From Marivita sp965656765 (GTDB taxonomy: Bacteria > Pseudomonadota > Alphaproteobacteria > Rhodobacterales > Rhodobacteraceae): a stretch of 64,000 bases of DNA. The DNA lies in NCBI RefSeq assembly GCF_965656765.1, contig NZ_CBFHLV010000011.1, positions 4,161 through 68,160 of the forward strand. Reading direction: 5' to 3'. The position numbers and the translations under genes are program-made. Shown here one piece after another: positions 61,484 through 64,000 of this stretch (positions are counted from its first letter, which is position 1; each line of letters opens with the position of its first letter). A model generated the notes under the pieces. The model did no database searches, had not been told where the DNA came from, and saw only the letters and a list, made by a program, of their open reading frames with translations.

Positions 61484-62502
61484 GTCAGCACCTCGATTAA
61501 GGAAAGTCGGTCGCGTTTACGTTGTAACTCAATATGACCCAACGGTGTCCACCCCACGAACACAGTTTCGACGCTGTCGCGTTTCAATGCGCCGCGCAGG
61601 GCACTTTCGATCTGACGGCGGTCTTTCTTGGCCGTGGGTGCCGGATCGATAACGACCTGACCACCAAGCCCCCGCAGCCGCAATTGGCGCGGCAAATCTT
61701 TCACCGCCGCCAAATTGGCCTTGAGGCCGGCCGCAGGACTGGTGTCACCACCCGTATTCACATCGACCGCAACCAAGGCACGTGTAGGTTCAATCGCCAT
61801 TGACGCATGTCCGCCGAGCGGCACATCACGGGCTTTCAACCCCTCAAGCACGTCCAGAATGCCGTGCCGTTCAAAACTGCCATCGGTGCTGTCGATCTCG
61901 GCTTTGTTCGTCCATTCGCGCCATGCCAGCAGATGCGGCCCGTCGCCTTCGATCAGCGTTTCCGCGTCACCGGTAGCATCCGCCATCACCTTGGCCGCCA
62001 AATCGGCCATTGCCGCGATGTCGTCAGAAATCTCATCTGCATCTGCACCTTCGCACGACGACCGCAGAATCAGGCCAAAATCGCCCTCGTCCATGATGTC
62101 ATGCGCAACTGCCAGCAGCTCTTCGCGCGCGTCTTCGTCCTTGATCCGGCGCGACACGTTGATCCCCGGTGCATCCGGCGTGACGATCGCGTAACGGCTT
62201 TTGAACAGAACTTTATGCGTAACCGGAATCGCCTTGCCCGGTTCGGCATAGCCCGTGACCTGCACCAAAAGTGCCTGACCGGGGGCCAGCCCTTTGACCT
62301 GCCGCACAAAGGCCGACCCGTCGGGCGTGCGCAGGAACATCCCGCCTTGCCCCTTCATAGGCCGCTCGCAAATAGCGCGGTAAATCGTGCCGGGCGCAGG
62401 TTGGTCCGTGTCGAAAAAGATATCCTCGACCAACCCATCCACCATCAGTGCCGCTGCTTCACGGTCCCCGATATGATCAAGCGCGATCAATCGTCCCTTC
62501 AT
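61480..62502 (-). CDS. rng: Short Rne/Rng-family ribonuclease
   Basis: 340 residues, shorter than E. coli RNase G (489). The N-terminal S1-like region is reduced (VEDIFFDTDQPAPGTIYRA). The catalytic core is visible with TRALVAVDVNTGGDTS (metal-binding Asp in VDVNTG), KANLAAVKDLPRQLRLRGLGGQVVIDPAP. The zinc-link CPxCxG of RNase E/G is absent; the adjacent YacG-type zinc ribbon may stand in for it, which is my inference. The stop of maf overlaps its start. Confidence 0.88.
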   Translation of the reverse strand: MKGRLIALDHIGDREAAALMVDGLVEDIFFDTDQPAPGTIYRAICERPMKGQGGMFLRTPDGSAFVRQVKGLAPGQALLVQVTGYAEPGKAIPVTHKVLFKSRYAIVTPDAPGINVSRRIKDEDAREELLAVAHDIMDEGDFGLILRSSCEGADADEISDDIAAMADLAAKVMADATGDAETLIEGDGPHLLAWREWTNKAEIDSTDGSFERHGILDVLEGLKARDVPLGGHASMAIEPTRALVAVDVNTGGDTSPAAGLKANLAAVKDLPRQLRLRGLGGQVVIDPAPTAKKDRRQIESALRGALKRDSVETVFVGWTPLGHIELQRKRDRLSLIEVLT

Positions 62503-63077
62503 GCTGACACCTCATAAAGCGGATAGCCGGCAGCCACCAAAAGGTTTGCGGTCTCAGCCAAAGGCAATCCGACAACGGCACTGAAACTGCCATTGATCCA
62601 AGGTACAAACGCACCTGCCGGGCCTTGGATGGCATAGCCCCCCGCCTTGCCGTGCCAGTCTTCGCTGGCCAGATATGCGTTCACCTCGGCATCGCTGAGT
62701 GACTTCATCTTCACCTGCGTGACCACGTCCCGTTCCCACAACTTGTCGCCCCGGCGCACGGCAATCGCCGTCACAACCCGGTGCCTGCGGCCAGACAAGG
62801 CATATAGAAACTGCGCCGCTTCGGCGGCATCTTCGGGCTTGCCCAAAATGCGCCGCCCCAAAGCAACAGTGGTGTCCGCAGACAAAACGATCTCGTCGTC
62901 ACTGGCAGGAATCGCCAAAGCCTTTTCACGTGCAAGACGCACACAATAGGGACGCGGCAATTCACCGGGACGCGGGTCCTCGTTGATATCGGGCGGGCGG
63001 ATATCATCCGCCTCCACCCCGATCTGAGCCAAAAGCTCCCGCCGCCGGGGGCTGCCGGAGCCAAGGATCAGCTTCAT
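62499..63077 (-). CDS. maf: Maf-family nucleotide pyrophosphatase
   Basis: 192 residues. House-cleaning pyrophosphatase for noncanonical or modified nucleotides. Start LILGSGSPRRRELLAQIG, then LSADTTVALGRRILGKP, and GGYAIQGPAGAFVPWINGSFSAVVGLPL are diagnostic. Seven bases after infA and overlapping rng. Confidence 0.93.
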   Translation of the reverse strand: MKLILGSGSPRRRELLAQIGVEADDIRPPDINEDPRPGELPRPYCVRLAREKALAIPASDDEIVLSADTTVALGRRILGKPEDAAEAAQFLYALSGRRHRVVTAIAVRRGDKLWERDVVTQVKMKSLSDAEVNAYLASEDWHGKAGGYAIQGPAGAFVPWINGSFSAVVGLPLAETANLLVAAGYPLYEVSA

Positions 63078-63084
63078 GAAACGC

Positions 63085-63303
63085 TTACTTGAAGCGGTAG
63101 TTGATCCGACCCTTGGTCAGATCGTAGGGCGTCATTTCGACTTGCACCTTGTCGCCCGCAAGAACACGGATCCGGTTCTTGCGCATCTTGCCTGCCGTAT
63201 GCGCGATAATCTCATGGCCGTTCTCAAGCTCGACCCGAAATGTCGCGTTAGGCAGGAGTTCCTTAACGACACCGGGAAATTCGAGCGTATCTTCCTTGGC
63301 CAT
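63085..63303 (-). CDS. infA: Translation initiation factor IF-1
   Basis: 72 residues, the usual length. It has a single S1/OB-fold: MAKEDTLEFPGVVKELLPNATFRVELENGHEIIAHTAGKMRKNRIRVL-type sequence, ending LTKGRINYRFK. AAGGAGA precedes the ATG. First gene of infA-maf-rng-yacG. Confidence 0.97.
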   Translation of the reverse strand: MAKEDTLEFPGVVKELLPNATFRVELENGHEIIAHTAGKMRKNRIRVLAGDKVQVEMTPYDLTKGRINYRFK

Positions 63304-63385
63304 GGTTTCTCCTTAACTTACCGCCCCATCCTAGTGCGAGGCGCGCTACTAAATGGGGGTAAACGGCCAATTTATCAAGGCCTAT

Positions 63386-64000
63386 TCAACCCAGTTTCCG
63401 CGTTGCGGCAATCACGTCACGTCCATCTTGCTCGTCCCAATGCCGCCGGTTGAGCACAACACCGTCCGCCCGCACATGCGCGATCCGTTCCAGATCGACC
63501 TCTGCATAGATCCAGCCAGGTTGGTTCATAGTCCCTTCAGCGATCACGCCTGTTGGCGGAAAGCCTGTGTCCGGCGGACCAAAGACACCTCCCATACCGG
63601 TGTTTTCATCCACAGCCTCAGACCAGCTGCATGATCCAACAGTTGAAGACATAATCGTAACACACTGATTTTCCAACGCGCGCGCCATTGCGCCAATCCT
63701 CACACGGGAATGTCCGGTCAACGCCTCGGTGCAAGACGGTACGAGGATTACATCCGCCTCAGCCATCGCCCGGCCAAGCAAAGGAAACTCACTGTCATAG
63801 CAGATCAAAATGCCGATCTTGCCCAGGGCCGTGTCGAACAGTTGCAGTGGGCCACCCCCAACCACCCCCCAGTCTTCGCGTTCGAATCGGGTCATGATCT
63901 GTTTGTCCTGGTGCCCCATACTTCCATCCGGCGCAAAGAATCGTGCGCGATTTACCGGACGGCCTCCAATCGAAACATCGAAAACCGGGCCAGAGGCGGC
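63386..64000 (-). CDS. Carbon-nitrogen hydrolase (nitrilase superfamily), 5' end outside window
   Basis: The frame is open to the window edge; the N-terminus is missing. The visible part starts AASGPVFDVSIGGRPVNRARFF and contains HQDKQIMTRFERE with the likely catalytic Lys, and ILICYDSEFPLLGRAM with the nucleophile Cys. ENQCVTIMSSTVGSCSW and a C-terminal GWIYAEVDLERIAHVR follow. The group includes amidases and omega-amidase-like enzymes; the substrate is not decided. Confidence 0.9.
   Translation of the reverse strand, partial: AASGPVFDVSIGGRPVNRARFFAPDGSMGHQDKQIMTRFEREDWGVVGGGPLQLFDTALGKIGILICYDSEFPLLGRAMAEADVILVPSCTEALTGHSRVRIGAMARALENQCVTIMSSTVGSCSWSEAVDENTGMGGVFGPPDTGFPPTGVIAEGTMNQPGWIYAEVDLERIAHVRADGVVLNRRHWDEQDGRDVIAATRKLG

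Overview
The window looks like chromosomal core sequence from an alphaproteobacterium of the Rhodobacterales (Roseobacter group). Supporting signs are the gene clusters infA-maf-rng-yacG, hflK-hflC-DUF2065-Do protease, a phaZ/phaC-phaP-phaR polyhydroxyalkanoate locus, propionyl-CoA synthetase prpE, a GTTC-N7-GTTC type SOS box, a tRNA-His with A73 and no encoded G-1, and many small families known mainly from Rhodobacteraceae (DUF2842, DUF6324, DUF6476, DUF6524). GC content is moderately high and composition is even. I see no prophage, insertion sequence, CRISPR array or plasmid backbone. No stretch over 300 bases lacks a gene or RNA; the longest gaps are about 210-290 bases and are described where they hold something.

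Layout. 1-8692: the end of xseA, a YmdB-type phosphodiesterase, a drug/metabolite exporter, an SLC13/RCK permease, a glutamine amidotransferase, yebC, a VCBS-repeat protein, a 2Fe-2S ferredoxin and a serine hydrolase. 8819-11694: a CadC-like wHTH-TPR regulator, a small unknown protein, an SOS-boxed orphan fragment matching the C-terminal OB-fold of DnaE2, and a lipoprotein. 11700-20022: prpE behind an array of TTTGCAAA-like operators, then the membrane proteolysis cluster (Do protease, DUF2065, HflC, HflK), glutathione reductase and an acetyltransferase. 20032-29149: rpiA, a glutathione transferase with sdaA, a second DMT exporter, thiamine pyrophosphokinase, a very acidic 811-residue protein, DUF2842 and purA. 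29397-35101: DUF6524, secG, pyrG, rlmJ and a tightly overlapping chain ending in a PhnD-like protein without a signal peptide.

35214-43441 is one catabolic operon: an amino-acid-type ABC importer (ATPase, binding protein, two permeases), two glutamine-synthetase-like gamma-glutamyl ligases, a glutamine amidotransferase and an FAD amine oxidase, arranged like a gamma-glutamyl-polyamine route. 43483-48002 is the PHA storage locus (phaR, phaP, phaC, phaZ), with perfect CTGC-N3-GCAG PhaR-type operators at each promoter region. 48096-57371 holds an oxidoreductase, rpoH, rluD-like, DUF6476, tRNA-His, an acetyltransferase, DUF6324, mmcB, an unassigned structured RNA candidate, nusB-ribH-ribB, a zinc-ribbon protein, rlmB and tRNA-Tyr. 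57461-64000 holds glycerate kinase, 5-oxoprolinase pxpBCA, the infA-maf-rng-yacG operon and a nitrilase-family gene cut by the window end.

The items I think most worth following are the SOS-controlled DnaE2-tail gene (10664-11100), the structured RNA candidate with its own terminator (52933-53172), the prpE and pha operator arrays, and the ABC permease that seems to lack any ATG/GTG/TTG start in the right place (36826).
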